Below, piece by piece: positions 1 through 8,312 of a stretch of DNA of 64,000 nt; positions within the stretch are counted from its first letter, which is position 1, and each line of letters starts with the position of its first letter. Where the stretch lies: contig NZ_JAGRQC010000003.1 in NCBI RefSeq assembly GCF_018122655.1, forward strand, positions 186,001 to 250,000, written 5' to 3'. The notes under the pieces were generated by a model. That model saw only the letters and a list, made by a program, of their open reading frames with translations, was not told the DNA's origin and did no database searches. The position numbers were made by a program, and so were the translations under genes. The DNA is from Stakelama marina. Lineage in GTDB: Bacteria > Pseudomonadota > Alphaproteobacteria > Sphingomonadales > Sphingomonadaceae.

Positions 1-295
1 CCTGATGCGCGCGCTTTGGCTGCGGCGCGACGCGCACGACCCGCGGCGCGATATGGATTTGCGTGCGGCCATCCTCGGCACCGGCAAAGCCGATGATCGG
101 CGAGCGGGCGACAAGCTGATGCTTGATGATCCAGAACAGCGATCCCTGCCCCGCAATCTCTTCGTGCCGCTTGGGCAGATAGCGCGTCGTCAGGAACATC
201 GGCCCGTCGCGCCCGCGAATCGCGAGCCGCTGCGCGAGATGCTCGACGCTCGGATTGCCGAAGGCGACCTTGGTGATGTGAAGCGGCACGTGCAT
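1..295 (-). CDS. DUF1489 family protein (3' end outside window)
   Basis: This is the first 98 codons of a gene whose end lies beyond the window. The translation starts MHVPLHITKVAFG and continues with TTRYLPKRHEE and SLFWIIKHQLVARSPI, which I recognise as the DUF1489 family, short uncharacterised proteins widespread in Alphaproteobacteria. The family usually begins MPLHLTKVA, so the GTG at 289 is an alternative start two codons in. It lies 25 bases downstream of mgtE on the same strand and is probably cotranscribed with it. No function is assigned and no signal peptide is seen. Confidence 0.75.
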   Translation of the reverse strand, partial: MHVPLHITKVAFGNPSVEHLAQRLAIRGRDGPMFLTTRYLPKRHEEIAGQGSLFWIIKHQLVARSPIIGFAGAEDGRTQIHIAPRVVRVAPQPKRAHQ

Positions 296-320
296 GATCT
301 GGGCGCGGCGACAGCCGTGA

Positions 321-1724
321 TCAACCCACCAGTCCGCTGACCGTCGCAAGCCCGAGAAAGACGAAAAACCCCATCGAATCGGTCGTCATCGTGACGAATA
401 CCGATGACGCCACGGCCGGGTCGGCCCGCAAGCGTTCGAGCGTCAGCGGCACGACCACACCGGCCAGCCCGGCGATCAGGATGTTGGTCATCATCGCCGT
501 GGCGATTACCGCGCCGAGTGCGGGGTGGTGGTAATACAGCGCGACCGCGGTGCCGATGACCACCGCCACGGTCGATCCGTTGAGCAGCGCGATCGTGATC
601 TCGCGCCGGATAGCGCGCAACGTGTTCGATTCGGTAAGCTGGTTGGTGGCGAGCGCGCGCACCGTCACCGCCATCGTTTGCGTCCCCGCATTGCCGCCGA
701 CACCGGCGACGATCGGCATCAGCGCGGCAAGCGCGACCATTCGGCTGATCGTGCCTTCGAACAGCGTGATGACGGTCGCCGCGACCAGCGCGGTGGCAAG
801 GTTGGCGATCAGCCAGCGCACCCGCGCGCGGTAGCTGTCGAGGATCGGTTCGTTGATGTCGCCCTCGCCCGCACCCGACATCAGCAGCGCGTCCTCGCCG
901 GCTTCCTGCGAGATGATATGCACGACGTCGTCGGCGGTAATCATGCCGACCAGCCGCCCGCCGCCATCGACAACGGCCGCGGAGATAAGCGCATATTTCT
1001 GGAAGCGCAGCGCGACCTCTTCCTGATCCATGTCGACCGGGATCAGCGTCTGTTCGCGCTTCATCACGTCGCCCACCAGCACGCTGCGCGGGGCGCGGAG
1101 AATCCAGGAAAGGTGACAGGTGCCGAGCGGGTGGTGGCCCGGATCGACCACGAAGATTTCCCAGAAATCGGTGGTCAGTTCCTCGTCGCCGCGCAGATAG
1201 TCGATGACGTCGCCGACGGTCCAGTGTTCGGGCACCGCGATCAGCTCGCGCTGCATCAGGCGGCCGGCCGATTCCTCGGGATAGCTGAGCGCTTCCTCGA
1301 TCGCCGCGCGGTTATCGGGGTCGAGCGCGCGCAGCACCGCGCGCTGCCCGGCCTCGCCGAGATCCTCGATGATCGCGACCGCGTCGTCGGTATCGAGTTC
1401 GGCGGCCATGCCGGCGATCTGTTTCGGATCGAGCGATTCGACGAGCGCATCGCGCACCCAGTCGTTCATCTCGGTCAGCACTTCGCCGTCGATCAGGTCG
1501 CCGATCGCAGCGACGAGCGCAGGCCGTTGCTCGCCCGGCGTCAGCTCGATCAGGTCGGCAATGTCGGCCGGGTGCAGCGGCTCGACCTTTTCGCGCGCAG
1601 CCTCGCCATCGCCTTCTTCGACCGCGTCGAGCACCGCACGGACGAAATCGGCCTTCAGCCGGTCGTCCTCGTCAAGCTCGCTCTCGGGCGTCTCGACGGG
1701 GTCGGAAAGCTCGGTCTCGCTCAT
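321..1724 (-). CDS. mgtE: Magnesium transporter MgtE
   Basis: MgtE is an inner-membrane, Mg2+-gated divalent cation channel. The 467-residue protein has the family layout: a cytoplasmic superhelical N domain (about residues 20-150), a paired CBS domain (about 155-275) that senses Mg2+, and a membrane domain (about 305-467). The membrane domain carries the family signature GVGGNAGTQT near residue 341, which lines the pore in characterised MgtE. Length is normal for the family. The ATG is supported by a strong AAAGGAGGT Shine-Dalgarno eight bases upstream. No Mg2+ riboswitch is visible in the 243-base gap before ppiB, so regulation is probably at the protein level through the N and CBS domains. 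Confidence 0.95.
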   Translation of the reverse strand: MSETELSDPVETPESELDEDDRLKADFVRAVLDAVEEGDGEAAREKVEPLHPADIADLIELTPGEQRPALVAAIGDLIDGEVLTEMNDWVRDALVESLDPKQIAGMAAELDTDDAVAIIEDLGEAGQRAVLRALDPDNRAAIEEALSYPEESAGRLMQRELIAVPEHWTVGDVIDYLRGDEELTTDFWEIFVVDPGHHPLGTCHLSWILRAPRSVLVGDVMKREQTLIPVDMDQEEVALRFQKYALISAAVVDGGGRLVGMITADDVVHIISQEAGEDALLMSGAGEGDINEPILDSYRARVRWLIANLATALVAATVITLFEGTISRMVALAALMPIVAGVGGNAGTQTMAVTVRALATNQLTESNTLRAIRREITIALLNGSTVAVVIGTAVALYYHHPALGAVIATAMMTNILIAGLAGVVVPLTLERLRADPAVASSVFVTMTTDSMGFFVFLGLATVSGLVG

Positions 1725-1967
1725 GGTCCGGACCTCCTTTCCCGTTGCCCCGTGCCGGTCTAGCGATCACGCCGCGGCCTGCCAATCGTGCAAAACAGGG
1801 CGGCAGCAGAAACTTTTCAACGGCGCCAAGAAGATAGCAGAATGTGCCCCGAATCGGTGCATTCCCGGGGCCTGTCGATAGCCGCTTTGCGCGGTTCACG
1901 CGGTTGTTGCAAACGGCTCGCGATATCCCTACGGGCCGGTTTCCACTAACCGGAGTATCGCTTGCCC

Positions 1968-2426
1968 ATGTCCGACGCCAACAACACGCTCGTAATGACT
2001 CTCGAGGGTGGCGACGTCACGATCCGCCTTCGCCCCGATCTCGCGCCCAAGCATGTCGAACGCATCTCGACGCTCGCCGACAAGGGCTTTTACGATGGTG
2101 TGGTGTTCCACCGCGTGATCGACGGCTTCATGGCGCAGGGTGGTGATCCGACGGGCACCGGTACCGGCGGTTCGGACGAGCCCGACCTGCCCGCCGAATT
2201 CAGCAAGGAACCGCATATCCGCGGCGTCTGTTCGATGGCGCGGACGATGGATCCGAACAGCGCGAACAGCCAGTTCTTCATCTGCCTCGACGACGCGACG
2301 TTCCTCGACGGTCAGTACACCGTCTGGGGCGAAGTCACCTCTGGCATGGAACATGTCGACGCGCTGCCCAAGGGCGAGCCGCCGCGTGAACCGGGCAAGA
2401 TCGTGAAGGCGCGCACCACCGCGTAA
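1968..2426 (+). CDS. ppiB: Cyclophilin-type peptidyl-prolyl cis-trans isomerase
   Basis: This 152-residue protein is a single cyclophilin domain that isomerises peptidyl-proline bonds. Diagnostic stretches are FHRVIDGFMAQGGDPTG, which contains the catalytic arginine and the core phenylalanine and glutamine, then NSANSQFFI, and LDGQYTVWGEV. There is no signal peptide, so it should be cytoplasmic (PpiB-like rather than periplasmic PpiA). ATG 1968 is preferred because it gives the usual short N terminus; a TTG six bases earlier sits closer to the CGGAG Shine-Dalgarno and cannot be excluded. It converges on the LysR gene, and a 12-bp GC palindrome (2434-2445) lies between the two stop codons. Confidence 0.93.
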   Translation: MSDANNTLVMTLEGGDVTIRLRPDLAPKHVERISTLADKGFYDGVVFHRVIDGFMAQGGDPTGTGTGGSDEPDLPAEFSKEPHIRGVCSMARTMDPNSANSQFFICLDDATFLDGQYTVWGEVTSGMEHVDALPKGEPPREPGKIVKARTTA

Positions 2427-2446
2427 AGAATGCGCCGGCGCCGGCC

Positions 2447-3337
2447 CTATTCGGGTTCGGCGCCGAACGCTTCCAGCACCCAGTCGTGAAACAGTTTGAC
2501 CGGTCGCTGCGCCAGCGCGCGCGGCCGGCAGACGAACCAGTAGCTGTAGCTGCTTTCCACCTCGATATCGAACAGCCGCACCAGCCGTTCGTCATGCGCA
2601 GCGTTGAAATGCGCCTCGAGCATGAAGGCGATGCCGAGACCCTGCGCCGCGGCTTCGAGCATCAGCGACCCCGAATCGAAATGATCGACCGCCCCCGGTT
2701 CGAGATCGGGCAGGCCGACGGCGTGACGCCAGGCGACGAAGGTGTCGGGCATTTCGCGGTGCAGAAGCGCGGTCTGGCCCTTCAACTGCTCGGGCCGGGT
2801 TACCGGATCGTCGCCTTCGACGAGCGACCGCGCGCCGATCACATAGACCTTGTTGCGGTCGAGTCGGCGGGCATAGATCGACGGGTCGATATCCTGGGCG
2901 AGGACGATCGCGGCATCGAGTCCGTCGCCCAAGCGGGCGAGGCCGTGCCCGGCGGTATCGACATCGAGGTGAAGCTCGGGATGGCGCTTACGCAGGTCGG
3001 GCAGGCGCGGCAGCAACTGCTGCGTCGCATATAGCGGCAGCACGCCGAGGCGCAGGCGGAGAATGTCGAAACTGGTCGTCATTTCCTCGACCGCATCGGC
3101 CATCATGTCGAGCGCGGGCGCGACCCGCGACAACAGACGCTCACCATCGGCATTGAGCACCAATGCCTGATGTCGTCGTTCGAACAGCGACTTGCCGATA
3201 AAGCGCTCGAGCGCCTGGACGCGGCGGCTGAGCGCAGGCGAGGACAACGCGAGTTCGTCGGCGGCGGCCTTTATCGAACCGAGCCGGGCGACATGGACGA
3301 ACGCCTCTATGGCGGTCAGGGGCGGGAGTCTGCGCAT
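2447..3337 (-). CDS. LysR-family transcriptional regulator (GcvA-like)
   Basis: This is a 296-residue LysR-type regulator. The N-terminal winged helix-turn-helix (about residues 1-65) shows the typical AFVHVARLGSIKAAADEL and SPALSRRVQALE segments, followed by a LysR substrate-binding domain. The opening LPPLTAIEAFVHVAR resembles the GcvA subgroup. The effector and targets cannot be read from sequence. Its neighbours are not an obvious catabolic operon: ppiB converges on it and the gene beyond the upstream gap is a CDC48-type ATPase. A weak promoter-like pair on the minus strand (TTGCAA, 16 bases, CACAAT) ends only eight bases before the ATG. Confidence 0.88.
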   Translation of the reverse strand: MRRLPPLTAIEAFVHVARLGSIKAAADELALSSPALSRRVQALERFIGKSLFERRHQALVLNADGERLLSRVAPALDMMADAVEEMTTSFDILRLRLGVLPLYATQQLLPRLPDLRKRHPELHLDVDTAGHGLARLGDGLDAAIVLAQDIDPSIYARRLDRNKVYVIGARSLVEGDDPVTRPEQLKGQTALLHREMPDTFVAWRHAVGLPDLEPGAVDHFDSGSLMLEAAAQGLGIAFMLEAHFNAAHDERLVRLFDIEVESSYSYWFVCRPRALAQRPVKLFHDWVLEAFGAEPE

Positions 3338-3429
3338 CGCCGATTATTGTGCGCCGCGTCAGGACGATTGCAAGCAATGATAGTCTGTTTCACGGTTGTT
3401 ACCGCTATCAAGTTGCAATTATGTAAATC

Positions 3430-3446
3430 GCGAAAAGCCTTTTCGC
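3430..3446. repeat. Perfect 7-bp inverted repeat in the LysR/CDC48 gap
   Basis: GCGAAAA-GCC-TTTTCGC is a perfect inverted repeat with a three-base centre, 93 bases upstream of the LysR start codon. It could be a regulator operator or a hairpin in a transcript. Its position suits autoregulation by the LysR protein, but it has no clear T-N11-A core, so the assignment is inference. Confidence 0.4.
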
Positions 3447-3464
3447 ACTTGCACAAAACTCTGC

Positions 3465-3547
3465 TGCACTGCACATAGGACAGGCCTTTCAGGCATCCTC
3501 TCCTAAACCTTTTCAAGGCCGGCCCCTCGGGGCTGGCCCTTTTTTTG
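3465..3547 (+). ncRNA. Candidate small RNA upstream of the CDC48-type gene
   Basis: The gap between the LysR gene and the CDC48 gene ends in a canonical rho-independent terminator on the plus strand, yet no plus-strand gene lies upstream of it: ppiB stops at 2426 and the LysR gene runs the other way. A short transcript starting inside this gap is therefore implied. The stretch before the terminator has an unpaired-looking CATCCTCTCCTAAACC segment whose CTCTCCT resembles an anti-Shine-Dalgarno loop. A weak -35-like TTGCAC lies at 3449. The 5' end is a guess, and I do not recognise a named RNA family. Confidence 0.35.
3517..3546 (+). terminator. Rho-independent terminator
   Basis: GGCCGGCCCC and GGGGCTGGCC form a ten-pair GC-rich stem (one G-U) with a very short loop, followed by a C and a run of seven T. 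This is the strongest intrinsic terminator in the window. It points rightward and lies 80 bases before the CDC48 start, so the CDC48 promoter must lie between 3547 and 3625 or be reached by readthrough. Confidence 0.85.
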
Positions 3548-3590
3548 TCCGCCGCCGCCCTCGTCATCGCGGAACCGCGACCCTATGTCA

Positions 3591-3607
3591 CGCGTCCCCG
3601 GGACGCG
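3591..3607. promoter_or_regulatory. Perfect 8-bp inverted repeat before the CDC48 gene
   Basis: CGCGTCCC-C-GGGACGCG is a perfect inverted repeat ending 18 bases before the CDC48 start codon, in the only stretch that can hold that gene's promoter. The position suits an operator or a 5'-UTR hairpin. No cognate regulator can be named. Confidence 0.4.
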
Positions 3608-3625
3608 AGAACAAGAGGAGCCGGC

Positions 3626-5929
3626 ATGGCCGACGACGAGTCCACCCCCCAGAGCTTGCAGGTTGCCAACGCCCGGTCGGAAGACTCGGGACGAAGTCTT
3701 GCGCACCTTCCGCGCGCCGTGATGGCCGCGCTGGGCGTGGGCGAGGGCGATGTGGTCGAGATCGTCGGCAAGCGCGCGACGCCAGCCTTCGCCGTCTTTC
3801 CCTATTCGGAGGACGAGGGGCTGGACATCATCCGCCTCGACGGGCTTCAGCGCGCCAATGCCGGCGTCGGATCGGGCGACATGGTCGAAATCCGCAAGGC
3901 CGACGCCAAGCCCGCGACTCGCGTGGTGTTTGCACCGGCGCAAAAGAATCTGCGGCTTCAGGGCTCTGCCGAGGCCATCAAGCGGACCTTTGCCGGGCGC
4001 CCGCTATGCCAGGGCGACGTCGTTGCCACGGTCGGGCAGAAACCGGTCGGCAATATCCCGCCCGAGGTTGCACGCCACCTCCGCGCGCCGGCCTATGCGC
4101 TTCAGGAAATCCGTCTCAACGTCGTGTCGGCAAGCCCCAAGGGCGTCGTCCATATCGACGCCGATACCGAGGTCGAGCTGCGCACCGATTACGAGGAAGC
4201 GCGCGAAAGCCGCCGCGCCGATGTCACCTATGACGATATCGGCGGCATGGCCGCGACGATCGACCAGCTTCGCGAGATGGTCGAGCTGCCACTGCGCTAT
4301 CCCGAACTGTTTCAGCGGCTTGGCGTCGACCCGCCCAAGGGGGTGCTGCTCCACGGCCCGCCCGGAACCGGCAAGACCCGGCTTGCGCGCGCCGTCGCCA
4401 ACGAATCGGATGCTGAATTCTTCCTCATCAACGGGCCCGAGATCATGGGTTCGGCGTACGGCGAGTCGGAAGGGCGGCTGCGCGAGGTCTTCGAGAACGC
4501 ATCGAAGTCGGCGCCGTCGATCGTCTTCATCGACGAGGTCGATTCGATCGCACCCAAGCGCGACCGCGTGCAGGGTGAGGCCGAAAAGCGGCTTGTCGCA
4601 CAGCTTCTGACGTTGATGGACGGGCTGGAAGCGCGCACCAACCTGATCGTGATCGCGGCAACCAACCGGCCCGAGGCGATCGACGAGGCGCTGCGCCGAC
4701 CGGGACGCTTCGACCGCGAGATCGTCGTCGGCGTGCCCGACGAACGCGGGCGGCGAGAGATACTGGGCATTCATACGCGCGGCATGCCGCTGGGCGACGA
4801 GGTCGACCTCGATGAGCTGGCACGCACGACTTACGGCTTTGTCGGCGCCGACATCGCGGCACTCGCGCGCGAAGCGGCGATCGAGGCGGTGCGCCGCATC
4901 ATGCCGAAGCTCAACCTGACCGACGGGACGATTCCGCCCGAAGTGCTCGAGAATCTCTCGGTCGAACGCAGCGACTTCCTCGAGGCGCTCAAGCGTATCC
5001 AGCCCTCTGCCATGCGCGAGGTGATGGTCCAGGCGCCCAAGGTTCGCTGGGACGATATCGGCGGCCTCGACGATGCGCAGATGCGGCTGAAGGAAGGCGT
5101 CGAACTGCCGCTCAAGGAACCCGACGCCTTTCGCCGGCTGGGAATTCGGCCCGCCAAGGGTTTCCTGCTCTATGGCCCGCCCGGAACCGGCAAGACGCTG
5201 CTCGCCAAGGCGGTCGCGCGCGAGGCGGAGGCGAATTTCATCGCCACCAAATCGTCCGACCTGCTGTCCAAATGGTATGGCGAAAGCGAGCAGCAGATCG
5301 CGCGGCTGTTCGCGCGGGCGCGACAGGTATCGCCCTGCGTGATCTTTATCGACGAGCTCGATTCGCTTGTCCCGGCGCGCGGCGGCGGGCTGGGCGAGCC
5401 GCAGGTCACCGAACGCGTCGTCAACACCATCCTCGCCGAAATGGACGGGCTAGAGGAATTGCAGTCGGTGGTCGTGATCGGCGCGACCAACCGGCCCAAT
5501 CTGGTCGATCCGGCGTTGCTGCGCCCCGGCCGCTTCGACGAGCTCGTCTATGTCGGCGTGCCCAATCAGGATGGCCGCGAGCGCATCCTGAAGATCCAGT
5601 CGCAGAAGATGCCGCTGGCCGACGATGTCGATCTGCGCGCGATCGCCGCGGACACCGATCGCTTCACCGGTGCCGATCTGGAAGATGTGGTGCGCCGCGC
5701 CGGCCTGATCGCGCTGCGCGAATCGCGCGACAACACGCAGGTGTCGATGACGCATTTCCGCGCCGCACTGAAGGAATCGCGCGCATCGGTGACGCCCGAA
5801 ATGGAGCGCGATTACGAGCGGATGGCGGCAAAGCTGAAGCAGGAGGCGGTGTCGATCCAGCCGATCGGTTTCATCGCGCCGGGACAGCTCGAACCGCGCG
5901 ACGCGGTGAAGGGCGGCGACGGCGACTGA
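3626..5929 (+). CDS. CDC48/VCP-type double AAA+ ATPase
   Basis: This 767-residue protein resembles archaeal VAT and eukaryotic CDC48/p97 unfoldases. An N-terminal CDC48 substrate-recognition region (about residues 10-190) is followed by two AAA modules. D1 has Walker A GPPGTGKT (244-251) and Walker B IVFIDEVD (299-306). D2 has Walker A at 517-524, Walker B VIFIDELD (572-579) and pore loop KWYGESE (549-555). Both modules keep the PGRFD arginine-finger region, so both should hydrolyse ATP. No C-terminal HbYX proteasome-docking motif is present (the end is GGDGD), and no proteasome genes are nearby. The ATG has an AGAGGAG Shine-Dalgarno five bases upstream. Substrates in bacteria are unknown to me. 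Confidence 0.93.
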   Translation: MADDESTPQSLQVANARSEDSGRSLAHLPRAVMAALGVGEGDVVEIVGKRATPAFAVFPYSEDEGLDIIRLDGLQRANAGVGSGDMVEIRKADAKPATRVVFAPAQKNLRLQGSAEAIKRTFAGRPLCQGDVVATVGQKPVGNIPPEVARHLRAPAYALQEIRLNVVSASPKGVVHIDADTEVELRTDYEEARESRRADVTYDDIGGMAATIDQLREMVELPLRYPELFQRLGVDPPKGVLLHGPPGTGKTRLARAVANESDAEFFLINGPEIMGSAYGESEGRLREVFENASKSAPSIVFIDEVDSIAPKRDRVQGEAEKRLVAQLLTLMDGLEARTNLIVIAATNRPEAIDEALRRPGRFDREIVVGVPDERGRREILGIHTRGMPLGDEVDLDELARTTYGFVGADIAALAREAAIEAVRRIMPKLNLTDGTIPPEVLENLSVERSDFLEALKRIQPSAMREVMVQAPKVRWDDIGGLDDAQMRLKEGVELPLKEPDAFRRLGIRPAKGFLLYGPPGTGKTLLAKAVAREAEANFIATKSSDLLSKWYGESEQQIARLFARARQVSPCVIFIDELDSLVPARGGGLGEPQVTERVVNTILAEMDGLEELQSVVVIGATNRPNLVDPALLRPGRFDELVYVGVPNQDGRERILKIQSQKMPLADDVDLRAIAADTDRFTGADLEDVVRRAGLIALRESRDNTQVSMTHFRAALKESRASVTPEMERDYERMAAKLKQEAVSIQPIGFIAPGQLEPRDAVKGGDGD

Positions 5930-5944
5930 CGGTGCTGCGCCGAT

Positions 5945-7243
5945 TCAGTCCGCCGGTTCGACCTCGGCACCGCTGCGCAGCGTGAAAAAGCCGTAGGCGA
6001 GCGTGGCGACGAGGGCCGCCGCCGCGACCCAATAGGGCAGCGGCCGCCACAGTTCGTACATGCCGACGCCGATCGACGGGCCGAGTACGAACGATGCGCC
6101 GTTGATCGAGGTTACCTTGCCCGCGACCGAACCTTGCGCCGCAGCGCCGACCGCAAGCGACGACCCGGCGGTGAAGCCCGGCCGGGCAAAGCCGAAGCCG
6201 AGCGCGGCGAGCGAATAGCCGATCGCGATGGTGTAGAGCGATGTTGCGGTACCGGTGATGAGGCACCCCAGCGCGCCGAATACCGCGCCCGCCAGCACCA
6301 GCGTGCGCGGTGCGAGGTTGAGGATCGGGATGATCCCCCATTGCGCAAGCAGCGCCGAGCCCGCACCCATCATCAGCACCATGCCGGTCGGTTCGATCGC
6401 CTCCATCGGCGAGACGTTCAGCCGGTCGATGACGAGAAATCCCATCGTCTGGCTGACCATCACCTGCGCATGGCCCGCGACGAGGCCGACGACGATCCAG
6501 CTGCGGATGCGGCGGTCGAAATAGCCGACAGGCTCGGCACGCTCGGCGGTCGCGGCAGTGATGCTCGCGCCCGAACTCTGGCCGCCGATCGAAGGGTAGC
6601 TGGCGGCGGCACCGTGCACGCCGTCCTGATCGTCGCGCGGGAGCATGCGGTGCGCGAAAAACAGCACGCCAAGCCCGAACAGCGCGAACACGAAGGCCGG
6701 GCTGGCCAGCCCCACGCGCACCGGGCCGAGATATTCGAACACGACATAGGGCGCGATCGCGGGACCGAGGATCGTACCCAGGCCGAACCCCGACGACAGC
6801 AGCGTGAGCGCGCGCGTGCGTTCGTCTCGCGTCGTCTGCCCGGCGACCACGGCCTGCACCGCGGGCGGTGCCGCCGACCCGAACGCGCCGTAGATCATTC
6901 GTCCGCACACGAAGAGCAGGAAGGCGGTGGTCGGCGCGATCCACCCGTTGATGCCCGCCGCGAGAAAGCTGCCGCACAGCACCAGCGACAGCGTGAACCC
7001 GCTGATGCCGAGCATGACCATCGCACGCCTGCCATGCCGGTCGGAACGGTTGGCCCAGAAGGGCGCAGCGATCACCCATAGCAGTGCCGACACCGAAAAT
7101 GCCGCCGCAACCGCGCTATCGACGACGCCCAGCGACCGGCCCAGCGCGGGAAGCACCGATTGCAGCGCGGTATTGCCCGCCGCCGTGGTCAGCATGACGG
7201 TGAAGAGCAGCGCGAAGACCGCCGGGGGACGACGCGCGTTCAC
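5945..7243 (-). CDS. Major facilitator superfamily transporter
   Basis: This 432-residue integral membrane protein has about twelve hydrophobic segments in two halves and the loop 2-3 motif NRSDRHGRRAMVMLG typical of MFS drug/H+ antiporters. It resembles the multidrug-efflux side of the superfamily, but the substrate cannot be assigned. Its start codon overlaps the stop of the upstream ABM-domain gene by four bases (ATGA), so the two are translationally coupled. It converges on the CDC48 gene with 15 bases between stops. Confidence 0.88.
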   Translation of the reverse strand: MNARRPPAVFALLFTVMLTTAAGNTALQSVLPALGRSLGVVDSAVAAAFSVSALLWVIAAPFWANRSDRHGRRAMVMLGISGFTLSLVLCGSFLAAGINGWIAPTTAFLLFVCGRMIYGAFGSAAPPAVQAVVAGQTTRDERTRALTLLSSGFGLGTILGPAIAPYVVFEYLGPVRVGLASPAFVFALFGLGVLFFAHRMLPRDDQDGVHGAAASYPSIGGQSSGASITAATAERAEPVGYFDRRIRSWIVVGLVAGHAQVMVSQTMGFLVIDRLNVSPMEAIEPTGMVLMMGAGSALLAQWGIIPILNLAPRTLVLAGAVFGALGCLITGTATSLYTIAIGYSLAALGFGFARPGFTAGSSLAVGAAAQGSVAGKVTSINGASFVLGPSIGVGMYELWRPLPYWVAAAALVATLAYGFFTLRSGAEVEPAD

Positions 7244-7563
7244 GGCGCAGTCCAGTCATACGCGCGCTCGACCTCGGCCACGGTGATCGAATAGGACCGG
7301 TACCAGCGATCGCGCCCGAGCTGTCGAATGCGGCTATGTTCGGGATGATCGCGCCACGCGCAGGCGCTTTCGCGGTCCTGCCAATAGCTGACCGTGATCC
7401 CCACCCCGTCGGCTCCGCGCACGCTTTCGAAACCGGCAAAGCCCGGCTGAGCGGCGGCGAGCGCCTCCATCTGCGCGGCGGCGCGATCATAGCCGACGCC
7501 GTCGTTCGCGGTCCGCCGCGAGGTGAAGATCACCGCTATCTGACCCCTGCGCCCCCTGCCCAT
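7240..7563 (-). CDS. Antibiotic biosynthesis monooxygenase (ABM) domain protein
   Basis: This 107-residue protein is a single dimeric alpha-beta ferredoxin-like ABM domain. The key stretches are AVIFTSRRT at the N terminus, AAAQPGFAGFESV, and ISYWQ-type VSYWQDRESACAWRDHPEHS, which matches the family of small heme-degrading or quinone-forming monooxygenases and many uncharacterised members. It is the first gene of a two-gene unit with the MFS transporter. The substrate is unknown and a role in oxidative detoxification linked to export is inference. Confidence 0.8.
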   Translation of the reverse strand: MGRGRRGQIAVIFTSRRTANDGVGYDRAAAQMEALAAAQPGFAGFESVRGADGVGITVSYWQDRESACAWRDHPEHSRIRQLGRDRWYRSYSITVAEVERAYDWTAP

Positions 7564-7643
7564 AAGTCAGGCCTACGGCCTTTCAACGCAGCCGCCAAGC
7601 ACGCCATGTCCGCCACAGACCCGCTTGATTGTTCGGGCCAGTT

Positions 7644-7672
7644 TTGCGACGGAGCGCGAACGCCACCATATT
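7644..7672 (+). promoter_or_regulatory. Probable promoter for the PmtA-like gene
   Basis: TTGCGA (4 of 6 matches to the -35 consensus) and CATATT (4 of 6 to the -10) are separated by 17 bases. The predicted start near 7679 gives a leader of about 20 bases before the ATG at 7698. It lies in the divergent gap with the ABM gene. This is a visual match only. Confidence 0.4.
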
Positions 7673-7697
7673 GGGGGCACGCAATCACGGGATCGAC

Positions 7698-8312
7698 ATG
7701 CATTCACCCTCCACCACCGCCGCCCGCAAGGGCGCCCGGCGCAACGGCACTCCGTCGCCCTGGGCAATGTTCTTCCAGGGGTTCCTGAAACATCCGGTGA
7801 TGGTCGGCTCGGTAATCCCGTCCTCGAACAAGCTGATCCGCAAGATGCTTGCGCCCGTCGACTGGCAGGCGACCAAGCTGTTCGTCGAATACGGCCCCGG
7901 CGTCGGCACCTTCTGCCAGGCGATTCTCGATCGGCTCGGCCCCGATGCGCATTATATCGCGATCGACACCAACGCCGATTTCATCGGCTATCTGCGCGAC
8001 ACCATCCACGATCCGCGCTTCTTCGCGGTGCAGGGGTCGGCCGCCGATGTCGACAAGATCATTGCCGAGCACGGCCATGAAAATGCCGATTACGTGCTGT
8101 CGGGACTTCCCTTTTCCACGCTGCCGCCGGGCATCGGCGATCGTATCGCGATGAAGACCGCGCAGGTGCTGCGCACCGGCGGCGCGTTTCTGGTCTATCA
8201 GTTCTCGCCCAAGGTGAAGGACTTTCTCGACCCCGAATTCGAGCGTATCGACCACGATATGGAATGGTGGAACATCCCGCCTGCGCAGCTCTACTGGGCG
8301 TGGAAGGACTGA
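7698..8312 (+). CDS. PmtA-like phospholipid N-methyltransferase / class I SAM methyltransferase
   Basis: This 204-residue Rossmann methyltransferase has SAM-binding motif I LFVEYGPGVGTF near residue 63 and the N-terminal segment FLKHPVMVGSVIPSS typical of the Rhodobacter-type PmtA group, which methylates phosphatidylethanolamine toward phosphatidylcholine. The later LSGLPFSTLP stretch also fits that group. An rRNA-adenine-methyltransferase-like fold is the alternative. ATG 7698 is chosen over an in-frame upstream start because it follows the predicted promoter and begins a plausible basic N terminus. It precedes the polyketide operon by 114 bases on the same strand, so shared transcription is possible. 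Confidence 0.7.
   Translation: MHSPSTTAARKGARRNGTPSPWAMFFQGFLKHPVMVGSVIPSSNKLIRKMLAPVDWQATKLFVEYGPGVGTFCQAILDRLGPDAHYIAIDTNADFIGYLRDTIHDPRFFAVQGSAADVDKIIAEHGHENADYVLSGLPFSTLPPGIGDRIAMKTAQVLRTGGAFLVYQFSPKVKDFLDPEFERIDHDMEWWNIPPAQLYWAWKD

Noticed and set aside
2434..2445. GCCGGCGCCGGC palindrome between ppiB and the LysR gene
   Set aside because: Simple GC palindromes of this size are common in this DNA and there is no T run.
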